The notes beneath the pieces were generated by a model. It was not told the DNA's origin. It ran no database searches and saw nothing but the letters and a program-made list of their open reading frames with translations. This document shows positions 54,270 to 62,998 of a stretch of DNA of 64,000 nt, in pieces (the stretch's first letter is position 1; each line of letters starts with the position of its first letter). The position numbers were made by a program, and so were the translations under genes. The stretch comes from Deinococcus aquatilis DSM 23025 (lineage in GTDB: Bacteria; Deinococcota; Deinococci; Deinococcales; Deinococcaceae): NCBI RefSeq assembly GCF_000378445.1, contig NZ_KB899707.1:1-64000 (forward strand). The letters run 5' to 3'.

Positions 54270-55952
54270 ATGACTTCTTCCACTTCTTCTTCTGCTGCGG
54301 GCACTTCGCCTGTTCAGGGCCTTCACCACGTCACCGTGATGGCACAGAACCCTCAGCGCAACATCGACTTCTATTCGCAGACGCTGGGGCAACGGCTGGT
54401 CAAGGTGACAGTGAATTTTGACGATCCGGGGACCTATCACCTGTATTACGGCGACCACACCGGGCAGCCCGGCACGATCATGACGCACTTTCCGTGGCCC
54501 GGAGCCAAAAAAGGCGTGCGCGGTAACGGTGAGGTGGTGGCAACGGCCTACAGCGCCCCGCGTGCCTCGGAGAACTACTGGCGGGCGCGGCTGACCGCAG
54601 AGGGTTTTGCCCTGAAAGAAGAACAGCGTTTCGGTGAACGCGTGTTGACACTGGAAGACCCGGACGGAACCTGGGTGGAGTTGGTGTTCGACGACGGCCA
54701 AGCTGTGCAGCCCTGGCCCGCCTCGCCTGTGCCCGCCGAACATGAACTGCGCGGCTTTCATTCGGTCACGGCCTGGGTGGAAGATACCCAGCCTGTGCGG
54801 AAGCTGTTGGTGGAGCAACTGGGCTTTGTAGAGGAGGGCACCGAGCCGAGCAGCGCAGGAGGCCAGCGCACCCGCTTCCGGGGCAGCGGCAGCGGCGTGG
54901 GCCTGTATGTGGACGTGGTGGCGCGGCCCGGTCAGCCACGCGGCACCTTCGGGGCAGGTAGCGTGCATCACGTGGCCCTGCGCACCCGCAACGACGCCGA
55001 GCAGTTGGCCTACCTGGAATCGCTGACGGCGGCAGGGTTCCGGCCCACGCCCGTGCAGGACCGCCAGTATTTTCATTCCATCTACTTCCGGGAACCCAAC
55101 GGCGTGCTGTTTGAAATCGCCACCGACGCCCCCGGTTTCCCTGACGACGAACCCGTGGAAGAACTGGGCAAGCACCTGAAATTGCCTGCCTGGTACGAGG
55201 CCCAGCGGCCCACCATCGAGGCCAACGCACCCAGAATCGTGAGCCGCGAATACGGCGTCACCATCGGCAACCGTGACCTGAATGCCGGGCAGGATTCAGC
55301 ATCAGCGGAAGTACCCGAATCAGAAGAAGGCGGAGTACAGGTCTATGCAGCAGGCCGCCCACTGGCACAGGCGCGGGTGGCGATGGTGCTGCTGCACGGG
55401 CGCGGCGGCACGGCGGCAGACATCCTCACGCTGGCCGACGACCTGAACCTGAGTGCCTTCGCCTACCTCGCCCCGCAGGCCGAGGGAAATACCTGGTATC
55501 CACAGTCGTTTTTGGCTCCGGTGGCACAGAATCAACCGTATCTGGATCAGGCCTTGGCAACGGTGGGCGCGGTCATAGACGCACTGGGGGAACAGGGAAT
55601 CGAGCCGCAAAATGTGGTGCTGGGCGGCTTTTCCCAGGGTGCATGCCTGGCGCTGGAATATGCCAGCCGGGCCGCCTCACAGGGAACGCGTCTGGGCGGC
55701 GTGGTGGCCCTCAGCGGCGGCCTGATTACGCTGGATCAGGGTGGCGACCTCGCAGGCACCCCTGTCTTTATGGGGGTCGCACCCGACGATGCCCACATCC
55801 CTCTCAGCCGCTTTCAGGCGAGCGCCGATCACCTCAAAGCTCGCGGGGCACAGGTAGATGCCCGCGTGTATCCGGGACTGGGACATTCCATCAACAAGGA
55901 TGAACTGGACGCCGTACGCCGGGTAATGCAGGGCGTGGCGGGGCAGGTCTAG
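54270..55952 (+). CDS. Fused ring-cleaving dioxygenase (MhqO-like) and carboxylesterase (MhqD-like)
   Basis: 560 aa in two parts. Residues about 12-320 are two vicinal-oxygen-chelate domains as in MhqO/LinE-type dioxygenases, with likely metal ligands in GLHHVTVM (H19), VHHVAL (H233) and LFEIATD (E282). After an acidic linker (about 335-355), residues about 358-560 are an alpha/beta hydrolase of the phospholipase/carboxylesterase type: MVLLHGRGGTAADIL, nucleophile S455 in GFSQGA, the acid in APDDAHIP and the His in GLGHSIN. In Bacillus these are separate proteins that detoxify hydroquinones. Neighbouring MarR and DoxX genes fit that role. Confidence 0.9.
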   Translation: MTSSTSSSAAGTSPVQGLHHVTVMAQNPQRNIDFYSQTLGQRLVKVTVNFDDPGTYHLYYGDHTGQPGTIMTHFPWPGAKKGVRGNGEVVATAYSAPRASENYWRARLTAEGFALKEEQRFGERVLTLEDPDGTWVELVFDDGQAVQPWPASPVPAEHELRGFHSVTAWVEDTQPVRKLLVEQLGFVEEGTEPSSAGGQRTRFRGSGSGVGLYVDVVARPGQPRGTFGAGSVHHVALRTRNDAEQLAYLESLTAAGFRPTPVQDRQYFHSIYFREPNGVLFEIATDAPGFPDDEPVEELGKHLKLPAWYEAQRPTIEANAPRIVSREYGVTIGNRDLNAGQDSASAEVPESEEGGVQVYAAGRPLAQARVAMVLLHGRGGTAADILTLADDLNLSAFAYLAPQAEGNTWYPQSFLAPVAQNQPYLDQALATVGAVIDALGEQGIEPQNVVLGGFSQGACLALEYASRAASQGTRLGGVVALSGGLITLDQGGDLAGTPVFMGVAPDDAHIPLSRFQASADHLKARGAQVDARVYPGLGHSINKDELDAVRRVMQGVAGQV

Positions 55953-55993
55953 AGCAGACCGCTCTCGCTGTTCACAGCCCCCGAACCCTTGCC

Positions 55994-56692
55994 CTACTTC
56001 AGCGTAACTGCCACAAAAACCGGGTCGGCGTCCGGGCCTTCAAAGCCCGGCCCGAAGGCCCGGAGTGTGAACAGGGCGCGGTTTCCCCGTACATCCACCC
56101 GCTCCAGGCTGTAGCGGGCGGCACAGTTGCGGGCGGCAGGCAGGGCCTTATCCTGGTACACCACGCGACCACGCACACTCAGGCGAAACCCGGAAGGGAA
56201 GTCGCCAGGGTTCAGGTAGTCTGCCGGACAATTGGACGGCAGGCGAAACACGCTGAGCTGGACGGGCGCAGTGATGCCTGCCGTCCAGAACGACACCGGT
56301 GTGGTGCGGCTCTGCCCGGTCCCGATCCCATCTGACCACGAGGCGTAGGCGGTGGAGTAGGCCCGGCGGTAACGCGGCACAGAAGTCAGGCCCGGATTCA
56401 AGCCCGACCTGGCAAAGACGTTGACCACCGGTGCAGAGGTCAGGAGTTGCGCCAGTACTGCCGGAGCTGTCGCGTCGGCATCCTGTTGGGTGCTGTAGAC
56501 GGTAGCTCCGGTGGATGTATTCAGCACGTCCACATGGGCGGCACCAAACCCACTTCCATCCAATTCTCCTGCAACGACTGCCAGCACGCGCTCACCGGAC
56601 GGCGAAAATGCCACCCGAACAATGTCCAATCGGTTGCCCGCCCACGCGGTTGAGGTCAACAGAATCAGGGCCGGAAAAAGGAGTCGCTGCAT
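55994..56692 (-). CDS. Predicted secreted protein (possibly DUF2259)
   Basis: 232 aa. Signal peptide (ALILLTSTAWA), then a beta-rich domain beginning VRVAFSPSGERVLAVVAGELDGSGFGAAHVDVLNT, which resembles DUF2259 secreted proteins, then a C-terminal half with paired Cys (SNCPADYLN, RNCAARYSLERV). Function unknown. TACGTT lies 5 nt before the ATG. The neighbouring small secreted-protein gene lies 60 nt upstream on the same strand. Confidence 0.65.
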   Translation of the reverse strand: MQRLLFPALILLTSTAWAGNRLDIVRVAFSPSGERVLAVVAGELDGSGFGAAHVDVLNTSTGATVYSTQQDADATAPAVLAQLLTSAPVVNVFARSGLNPGLTSVPRYRRAYSTAYASWSDGIGTGQSRTTPVSFWTAGITAPVQLSVFRLPSNCPADYLNPGDFPSGFRLSVRGRVVYQDKALPAARNCAARYSLERVDVRGNRALFTLRAFGPGFEGPDADPVFVAVTLK

Positions 56693-56752
56693 GGCTTAAC
56701 GTACACCGCTGACAGCCTGTGCACGTCCGGTAATCCAGATCGTGCGGCCAGA

Positions 56753-57262
56753 TCAGAACCGGACGCTGTTCAGAATCTTGCTGAATGTGGCACTGGCTGC
56801 CGTATACCGCGCGGGCGTATCGGTGAGCTGGAAGGAATAGATATTTTTGGCTCCGTTGCCGTACCACACGCGCAGACGGAGTTGGCCTTCTTTGATGGTC
56901 AGGGCATATTCGCGCTCCTGCCCGCTGACGCCGCCGTAGCTCGCGGCCTTGCTGGACAGCAGCTTGATGGTCGCTCCAGTCGTCTTGATGCCTGACTCGA
57001 AGTTCTGGTATTCGGTTGCCAGATTCACGGCCCGGCCACCTTTACTGGCAAACAGCAGACGCACCAGCGTTGCAGGCTTGGTTTTGCCCGACAACAGGCT
57101 CACGCCGTTGGTGTCATCTTTGAAGTCGATGCCCACCCAGCCCTGCGGATAGCTGAACGAAAAGGGCAATTTGGGGTCGCTGAACTTGATCAGGGTCTGT
57201 GCACTCGCCAAAGGAACGAATGCGGCGAGGGCCGAGGCCAAGAGAACACGGGGAACCTTCAT
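56753..57262 (-). CDS. Small secreted PsbP/DcrB-like protein
   Basis: 169 aa from ATG 57262; TACGGT (57270-57275) lies 7 nt upstream and argues against the GTG at 57271. A signal peptide (LLASALAAFVPLASAQ) precedes an alpha/beta sandwich with LPFSFSYPQGWVGIDFKDD, a Mog1/PsbP-like pattern, and SGQEREYALTIKEGQLRLRVWYGNGAKNIYSFQLTD. Role unknown. Separated by 93 nt from the exopolysaccharide-type operon upstream, with its own -10. Confidence 0.75.
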   Translation of the reverse strand: MKVPRVLLASALAAFVPLASAQTLIKFSDPKLPFSFSYPQGWVGIDFKDDTNGVSLLSGKTKPATLVRLLFASKGGRAVNLATEYQNFESGIKTTGATIKLLSSKAASYGGVSGQEREYALTIKEGQLRLRVWYGNGAKNIYSFQLTDTPARYTAASATFSKILNSVRF

Positions 57263-57269
57263 GGGCTGC

Positions 57270-57275
57270 ACCGTA
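57270..57275 (-). promoter_or_regulatory. Leaderless -10 element TACGGT
   Basis: TACGGT lies 7 nt before ATG 57262 and indicates that this gene is transcribed separately from the GH114 operon. Confidence 0.55.
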
Positions 57276-57355
57276 CCAACCGATTGTGAGTGGAGAGGGT
57301 GAGTTGGGTGGGCGCGGGGCCAGAGTCAGAAAAGCCAGCGGTCAGAATCCGTGTT

Positions 57356-58273
57356 TCAGCGTGAAGGTGGCAGCGTATTCAGCCCCACGCTGGTCACATA
57401 CGGCACCAGTCCAGCCCGCCGCGCTTTCTGGTAAGTGTCTGCGACCAGCGCAGACTTGGAGGCATAATCCAGCGTCAGCACAGGCTTTCCGGCCCCTTTC
57501 CACAGGGAATAATCGGCCAGTTGTGTGCGTTCCCTTTCCGGCTCGGTGGGCTGATCGGTGGCGTAAACGAAGGTTTCTTCCTGCCCGGTGGCGTCCACGC
57601 AAGCAGCGTAGCGGGGATCTGTCAACAGGTTGGCGGCGTTCTGGGGAATGATCAGAAACTCGGGATCGCGGGCGCGGGCATGGGCGGCGATGCGGCAGAC
57701 CCAGGCCACCATGTCTGCGCGGGCGGTCGGGCGCTGCGGATTGCGCTCGTAGGCGTCGATCAGGTCCATGTAGGTGCCGTGAAATCCAGCGTCTATGGCC
57801 CGGTCAAGCTGCGCGAGGGCAATGCTCTGCCAATCCGCGTTCCAGTAGGCCACATCGTAGTTGCCGGGCCAATCCGGGTCCTGCGCCAGCAGCCACGCAG
57901 GATTGCCCATGCGCCACCCCGGTTGCCAGTAGGGGCGGTAGCTTTCGGCAGCTCCCATGCTCAGGTAGGCGATCAGCAGTTTGCCCGCCGCCGCCCGTGA
58001 GACTTCGGCCTTCGTCCAGGGCACGGCGTCATCGTCGGTGGGATCGACCACCACCAGATCGAATGTGCTGGCTGCCACCGCATCCAGACGCGTAGCCCCG
58101 TAGCCGGTGAGTTGAATGCCCCAAGTGTTAACCGCGAGAAGTTGCTGATGGCGGGACAGAGGCGCAGTGTTCGCTGGTTGACCCGACGTGGCCTGACCCG
58201 GCCCCGAACAGGAACCGAGCAGCAGGGGCCACAGCAGCGCGGGCCAGATGGTCAGGCACAGGGGAGAAAACAT
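57356..58273 (-). CDS. GH114-like glycoside hydrolase, lipoprotein
   Basis: 305 aa. A lipoprotein signal ends in LGSC (LLWPLLLGSC), so it is anchored outside the membrane. The GH114/TM1410-type TIM barrel has WGIQLTGYG, FDLVVVDPT, KLLIAYLSMGAAESYRPYW, YDVAYWNADWQ, GFHGTYMDLIDAYERN, PQNAANLL and the QEETFV segment. The founding GH114 activity is endo-alpha-1,4-polygalactosaminidase. Its ATG shares a base with the preceding stop (TGATG), so it is translationally coupled to the other GH114 gene. It is the last gene of the operon. Confidence 0.83.
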   Translation of the reverse strand: MFSPLCLTIWPALLWPLLLGSCSGPGQATSGQPANTAPLSRHQQLLAVNTWGIQLTGYGATRLDAVAASTFDLVVVDPTDDDAVPWTKAEVSRAAAGKLLIAYLSMGAAESYRPYWQPGWRMGNPAWLLAQDPDWPGNYDVAYWNADWQSIALAQLDRAIDAGFHGTYMDLIDAYERNPQRPTARADMVAWVCRIAAHARARDPEFLIIPQNAANLLTDPRYAACVDATGQEETFVYATDQPTEPERERTQLADYSLWKGAGKPVLTLDYASKSALVADTYQKARRAGLVPYVTSVGLNTLPPSR

Positions 58274-58998
58274 CAGAAACCTCCGGGCAGGGTGAGGTCA
58301 CGGTCAGTGACGAAGGTGGGCACAGCGTACCGTGTGGCGCGGGCGCGGGCAAAGGCAGCGAGTTTGGACGTGGCGGCGTAATCCAGGGCAAATACAGGCA
58401 GACCGCTGGCCTTGACAACAGCCAACCAGTGGGCGGTGTAGGCCAAGCCCTGCGGGTCGTGGGCAGCCAGCCGGGGTGAATGCGTGGTGCTGAAGGCCTC
58501 CAACAACACCGACTGCACACAGGGAACCAGCCCCGGCAACAGGTCAAAGCCCCGGTTAGCCATCAATGCGGCACTGGGCACAGCCATTCGCAGCGCCTTC
58601 ACCAGTTCCAGCGTGGCGGCGGGTTCGGCGCTATCCAGCGTATCGAGCAACAGACCGTCGGTATGGGCCAGCACCTGTTCGGCCCGTGCCAGCAGCACTT
58701 CACGCCAGGCAGGATGGGCCGCGTCTACCGTCACGCTTCCCCACTGCGCGTTCACGGCCTGGTGGTAGGGGGCGCTGCCCGGCACACAGGCCGTGTCACC
58801 GAAGGCATGGTCTTCCCCCACGCTCAGGTAGGCCAGCACGCGGGTTCCGCCTTCCCGCAGCGCCCGCAAATCGGCGGCAGCATACAGCGTCGGATGCAGG
58901 ATCACCGTGGCAAAGCCCCCCAGCGTGCGGACGGCCTGCGGAGTCGCGGGACCGTAGTACACACTGAGGGGGCGGCGGCGGGCAACAGAAGGAGTCAG
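58273..58998 (-). CDS. GH114-like protein, no signal peptide, unusual start
   Basis: A second GH114-type barrel: VYYGPATPQAV, FATVILHPTLY, GTRVLAYLSVGED, AHPAWREVLLARAEQVL, DGLLLDTLDSAE and VQSVLLEAFS. The frame has no ATG near the N-terminus. GTG at 58962 gives 229 aa but begins inside the first strand (VYYGP). A CTG at 58998 gives 241 aa, 25 nt after the deacetylase stop, with TAAGCT 6 nt upstream. I list the CTG start; the GTG is the conservative choice. No signal peptide is visible with either start, unlike its partner. Confidence 0.68.
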   Translation of the reverse strand: MTPSVARRRPLSVYYGPATPQAVRTLGGFATVILHPTLYAAADLRALREGGTRVLAYLSVGEDHAFGDTACVPGSAPYHQAVNAQWGSVTVDAAHPAWREVLLARAEQVLAHTDGLLLDTLDSAEPAATLELVKALRMAVPSAALMANRGFDLLPGLVPCVQSVLLEAFSTTHSPRLAAHDPQGLAYTAHWLAVVKASGLPVFALDYAATSKLAAFARARATRYAVPTFVTDRDLTLPGGF

Positions 58999-59023
58999 GG
59001 CCTCAGCTTAAGCCCTGCGCGGC

Positions 59024-61234
59024 TCATTTGGGCCGGACAAGCAGATTCAGCGTGCCGCCCACTGTCAGGGATTTGATCTCGTAAGCGCCGTACACGCTGC
59101 CGCCCGCACCGCCGGTCAGGGTCGCGGGAACGGAGGTACCGCTGCGGTTGAGGGTCACGTAGTTGTTGCTGCGGTTCCAGATGGCAGTGTAGGAATTGGC
59201 GGCCTTCGACTTTTCCTCAAGCGTGCGGCGCTGAACATAGGCTCCGAGGTTGTCCCAGCTCAGGGTATTCAGGGGCAGGGTGGAGTAGCGGGCATACTTG
59301 GCGACCACGGCCCTGACCCAGTCGCTGGCGAGGCTCTTGCCGGGGGCGTACTGGCGCAGGTTGGTCTGGTGCATGTAGGTGGGCCAGGCGGTGCCCTCGA
59401 AGATATGGCCCACGCCCTGCGTGCTGTCTGCATCCAGCAGTTCGGCGTAGTCAAGGGAATGATCCCAGTAGGGAGCCACGCCGCCCGGTGCATAGAGCTT
59501 GTTGTAGGAGGCGGTGGCTTCCTCGGGGGTGGTGACGTGGTAATGGATGCTGTTGGGGTAGCGCGGAATCAGCAGCAGGCTGGTATTCATGGGGTGGGGC
59601 ACGCCGCAGGTGGGGCAACTCGCGTCCCACTGACTGGCAACGCTGCGGTTGGAGGCCAGATAGCGCACGCCGCTGCCCACTGCCGCCGTGATCAGGTTGG
59701 GATTGCTGCGTTCCAGGCCCAGATCCTGCTTGGGTTGCAAGAATCCCTCGGCATTGTGAGTACCGTCGTCGGTGGGATCCATGTAGCCCAGACCGCTGTG
59801 CTCACCCGTCACCAGGCTACTGCGGCTCATATGAAGGCCCAACTGTGTGCCGATGCTGAGGTTGTTCGCGATGGCCGTGGTCGAAGTGGGCAAGTCCATC
59901 ACGTCCATTCGCAGGTGGTCGCGGGTGTGATTGACCCAGTCGAAATCGTAGGCCATGCAGCGCGACACACTGCTCAGGGCATCCTTGATCAGAGAACCGT
60001 ACAGTTGGGGATTACAGGTACTCAGGCTGGAGGAAGCTGCGCCGCCGCCGTTGAACATCACTGCGAATTCAAAGTTGTTGACCACGTTGTAGGCGCTGTC
60101 TATGGCCCGCTGCTGATCTCTGGCGCTCAGGGCGTCGCTGGCAGAGAGGCGGAAGGTCTGGTCACGCAGGCCGCCTGTGGCCGGGTCGAAGACATAGCCG
60201 TTCAGGAACCAATCGTCGATATCGACCTGCAGGAAACGGCGGTGCTCGCCCAGATGCACGCCCCTGGTCAGCCACTGCACCAGGCCATAGCTCAGAATCT
60301 GCGTGTGCAGCAAGTAAGGATTCTGTGCACTGGTCAGAATCAGGCGCTCTCGACCATTCACGGTGCTGGTGGCGGCCACCACATTTCCTGAATCGTCGGT
60401 CAACAGGGGCTGGGTGGTCACGCCTGCCACGGCTTCGGGCCGGGCGCCGTAGGTGTAGGCGAAGCGGAGCGGCAGCGCGTTTCCGGTCAGGTCTTTGAAG
60501 GCCACCTTCCCTGCCGCCGTCACATTCAGGTTGCCGCTGGCAAATTCGGCTCCTGGCACCACGCGCAGGCCGTAATCTTCCGGCACCGTGGTGGGCGCAC
60601 CGTACAGGGCGAGTTGCCGCACCTGATAGGCTTTTTCATACTCGAACAGGGTGGCCCACTCGCCGGTATCCAGGGCACTGGAATAAAAGCCGGGGCTGCT
60701 CTGGAACGTCAGCGCAGAGTCGGTCAGAATCACGCCCTGATACCTGCCCACGCCGTCGGGGGCGATCAGGGAAGCAGCTGTCAGGGGAGTGGTGGTGGCG
60801 TCCAGGATGTCAAAGGGTACGCCCGACTGACTGAGCATGGCCTTGGCCGCGCCGATTCCGAAATCTGTGGGGCCACTGCTCAGAATCAGCACCCTGAGGG
60901 CCACTTTGCTGGTCTGCGCGTTGCTGGGCAGGGCCTGTGCGCTCAGGCGTGTTCCCTGCGGCACAGTGAGGGTGGCAGGGGCGAGCTTGGCGTCAGTCAA
61001 CAACTCGGAGAGGGGCACCCCCGGCAGGGCAGGCTGAATCTCGTGAAAGTGCCCCTCGCCGCTGGCATGACTGGAGGTGGGCTGGTCGCCGTCCAGCAGG
61101 GCAGCAGCGCTGGTCTGTGTAGTGCTGGCACCACTGGGCACCGTGGTGGACTGAGAGCAGGCAGACAGCACCAGACTGAGGGTCAGCAGGGGCAACAACG
61201 TTTTGAGTTTCAGAACCGAAATGGGGGCAGTCAT
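59024..61234 (-). CDS. CE18 (Agd3-like) polysaccharide deacetylase lipoprotein
   Basis: 736 aa from ATG 61234, overlapping the upstream stop by 4 nt (ATGA). Lipobox LSAC puts the lipidated Cys at 26. A beta-rich N-terminal part (about 110-320), which may correspond to CBM87, is followed by a catalytic region with VDIDDWFLNG at about 337-346, WVNHTRDHLRMD around 433-444 and conserved-looking His in LGLHMS and YMHQTN. This Asp-Asp and HxxxxH layout resembles fungal Agd3, which deacetylates galactosaminogalactan; bacterial relatives exist. The family call is from memory of those motifs. The next genes, two GH114 proteins, fit a galactosamine polymer. Confidence 0.72.
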   Translation of the reverse strand: MTAPISVLKLKTLLPLLTLSLVLSACSQSTTVPSGASTTQTSAAALLDGDQPTSSHASGEGHFHEIQPALPGVPLSELLTDAKLAPATLTVPQGTRLSAQALPSNAQTSKVALRVLILSSGPTDFGIGAAKAMLSQSGVPFDILDATTTPLTAASLIAPDGVGRYQGVILTDSALTFQSSPGFYSSALDTGEWATLFEYEKAYQVRQLALYGAPTTVPEDYGLRVVPGAEFASGNLNVTAAGKVAFKDLTGNALPLRFAYTYGARPEAVAGVTTQPLLTDDSGNVVAATSTVNGRERLILTSAQNPYLLHTQILSYGLVQWLTRGVHLGEHRRFLQVDIDDWFLNGYVFDPATGGLRDQTFRLSASDALSARDQQRAIDSAYNVVNNFEFAVMFNGGGAASSSLSTCNPQLYGSLIKDALSSVSRCMAYDFDWVNHTRDHLRMDVMDLPTSTTAIANNLSIGTQLGLHMSRSSLVTGEHSGLGYMDPTDDGTHNAEGFLQPKQDLGLERSNPNLITAAVGSGVRYLASNRSVASQWDASCPTCGVPHPMNTSLLLIPRYPNSIHYHVTTPEEATASYNKLYAPGGVAPYWDHSLDYAELLDADSTQGVGHIFEGTAWPTYMHQTNLRQYAPGKSLASDWVRAVVAKYARYSTLPLNTLSWDNLGAYVQRRTLEEKSKAANSYTAIWNRSNNYVTLNRSGTSVPATLTGGAGGSVYGAYEIKSLTVGGTLNLLVRPK

Positions 61235-62172
61235 GTCAGAAAAATCCTTGGAGGTTGAATGGACGGCGGATGAAGGAGAGCTTGTAGAGCATGTTCGAGC
61301 GTCCATTCCGGCACGAATCCACTCCTGGTCAGCCGGGTGATATCGGCCCGCTGATAGGGCACGTCGCCGCTGCGCGGACTGCCGGGGGCGTCCTCTTCTA
61401 TGGCCCCGGCAAAGCCGACGAGTGCGGCCAATGTCTGCACGATCTGGCGCACCGCGACCGCCTCGCCGCTGCCCACGTTGAGGGTGCCGGTGAGTGCAGC
61501 GCCCGGAGCGCCGGGCAACAGGTGCAGCACAGCGCGGGCCACATCGTGCGCGGCGATCAGGTCACGCCGCGCACCCAGAGGGCCGAAGCGCACGCTTTCG
61601 CGGCTCTGGGCGACCGCCGAACAGAGTTCCTGGGCGGCGCGTCCGGGCAGACCGCTGGGGGGCATTCCGGCTCCGATGGGGTTGGTCACGCGCAGGGCCA
61701 ACGCATTCACGCGGCCAGATCGGGCGGCTTCCTCGGTCATCACGGTGGCGGCCAGTTTGCTGGCACCGTAAGCTGATAAAGGCCGCGCCACGTCGTCTTC
61801 GTGAGAGGCGTGGCCTTCCTCGGTGCGCCCATACTCTGCCGCCGACGCCAGATGCAGCAGGCGCACTCCGGCACGCTGGGCCGCCTCAAGAGCCTGAGCA
61901 ACCAGCACGACGTTGGGATTGACCAGATCGCTCAGGCCGCCAGTGGTGCGGCCCGCCGCATTGACCACTGCGCCCATGCCGTCCAGCAGGGCGTCCCAGC
62001 CGGAAGGCGGCAGCGCGGCAAGGTTGATATCCGGCCCACGTACCGGAATGCCCGCGCCCGACAACGCTGCGTGGATATGGCGGCCCAGAAAACCGGACGC
62101 TCCGAGCAACAGCACTGGCGTCGGGGTACGGGTCACCAGCGGGAGGGAGCGCGAATCAGACAAAGTAAGCAT
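61231..62172 (-). CDS. NAD-dependent epimerase/reductase (SDR)
   Basis: 313 aa from ATG 62172, 10 nt after the nucleotidyltransferase stop; a longer frame from 62346 runs inside that gene. Extended SDR: LLLGASGFLGRHIHAAL, the Ser in HLASAAEYG, the YGASK catalytic Tyr-Lys, RVTNPIGAGMP and NVGSGEAVAVRQIVQTL. It probably epimerises, reduces or rearranges a nucleotide sugar. It couples by ATGA overlap to the deacetylase gene. Confidence 0.86.
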   Translation of the reverse strand: MLTLSDSRSLPLVTRTPTPVLLLGASGFLGRHIHAALSGAGIPVRGPDINLAALPPSGWDALLDGMGAVVNAAGRTTGGLSDLVNPNVVLVAQALEAAQRAGVRLLHLASAAEYGRTEEGHASHEDDVARPLSAYGASKLAATVMTEEAARSGRVNALALRVTNPIGAGMPPSGLPGRAAQELCSAVAQSRESVRFGPLGARRDLIAAHDVARAVLHLLPGAPGAALTGTLNVGSGEAVAVRQIVQTLAALVGFAGAIEEDAPGSPRSGDVPYQRADITRLTRSGFVPEWTLEHALQALLHPPSIQPPRIFLT

Positions 62173-62182
62173 CGTAAACGTC

Positions 62183-62944
62183 TCAGTCGGCGGCGATCGG
62201 CTGGGAGCGGCTGTCGTTGGCGTGGGCCAGATGCGGCAACAGGACAGGGGCCATCGTCGCCCACTGTGAATTGGCGGTGTCGTAATCTTCGGGGCGACCG
62301 ATATCCAGCCAGTAGCCGTCAAACAGGTCGCTTCCGGGCTGCTCACCTGCGGCCAACAGATCCAGCATCAGCGTATCGAAGCCCAATGCCTGACCGGGCG
62401 CATAACGGCGCAGGGCTTCACGGGTCATGGCATACACGCCCATGCTGACCTGAAACTGCACGGTCGGCTTTTCACGGAAGGCCACGATGGTGTCTCCCTG
62501 CTCGGAAACGTCCAGTACACCGAATTCGCTCTTGATTTCTCGGTGATAGGTCGCCACCGTGACGGGCCGGGTGGTGGCGGTGTGGCGGCGCAAAAACGTG
62601 CCGTAATCCAGATTGGTCAGGATGTCGCCGTTCATGACCAGAAAGTGCTCGGGCAGATCGTCCAGCACGGTCAGGACCGGGCCAATGGTACCCAGTGGCG
62701 TTTCCTCGTCGGTATAGCTCACCGACAGGTTGTAACGGCTGCCGTCGCCCACAAAGGCGCGGATCAGGTGGCCCATATGTCCCACCGCCAGCGTGACGCT
62801 GGAGAATCCGTGATAACGCAACTGGTACATCACGATTTCTAAAATGGAATAGGTATCGCCGAGCGGAACAAGCGGTTTTGGAATATGGGTGGTATAGGGG
62901 CGTAGGCGGGTGCCTTTTCCTCCGGCAAGAATAATGGCGTGCAT
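62183..62944 (-). CDS. Sugar-1-phosphate nucleotidyltransferase
   Basis: 253 aa. The opening AIILAGGKGTRLRPYT with IPKPLVPLGD is the nucleotidyltransferase signature; HFLVMNGDILTNLDYG carries a metal-binding Asp, and SEFGVLDVSE, REKPTV and YWLDIGRPEDYD follow. It resembles mannose-1-phosphate guanylyltransferase and the GDP-sugar enzymes of nonulosonate pathways; base and sugar specificity cannot be fixed. GGAGG lies about 5 nt before the ATG. It lies 54 nt downstream of the LegB-like gene. Confidence 0.88.
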   Translation of the reverse strand: MHAIILAGGKGTRLRPYTTHIPKPLVPLGDTYSILEIVMYQLRYHGFSSVTLAVGHMGHLIRAFVGDGSRYNLSVSYTDEETPLGTIGPVLTVLDDLPEHFLVMNGDILTNLDYGTFLRRHTATTRPVTVATYHREIKSEFGVLDVSEQGDTIVAFREKPTVQFQVSMGVYAMTREALRRYAPGQALGFDTLMLDLLAAGEQPGSDLFDGYWLDIGRPEDYDTANSQWATMAPVLLPHLAHANDSRSQPIAAD

Positions 62945-62998
62945 AAAAACCTCCGGGAATGAATGATCAGAAAAAATATGTCAGCTTGGAGCGTCGGC

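Noticed and set aside
61231..62346. Longer SDR start at 62346
   Set aside because: The added 58 residues lie inside the nucleotidyltransferase gene and are low-complexity; the Rossmann motif begins soon after ATG 62172.
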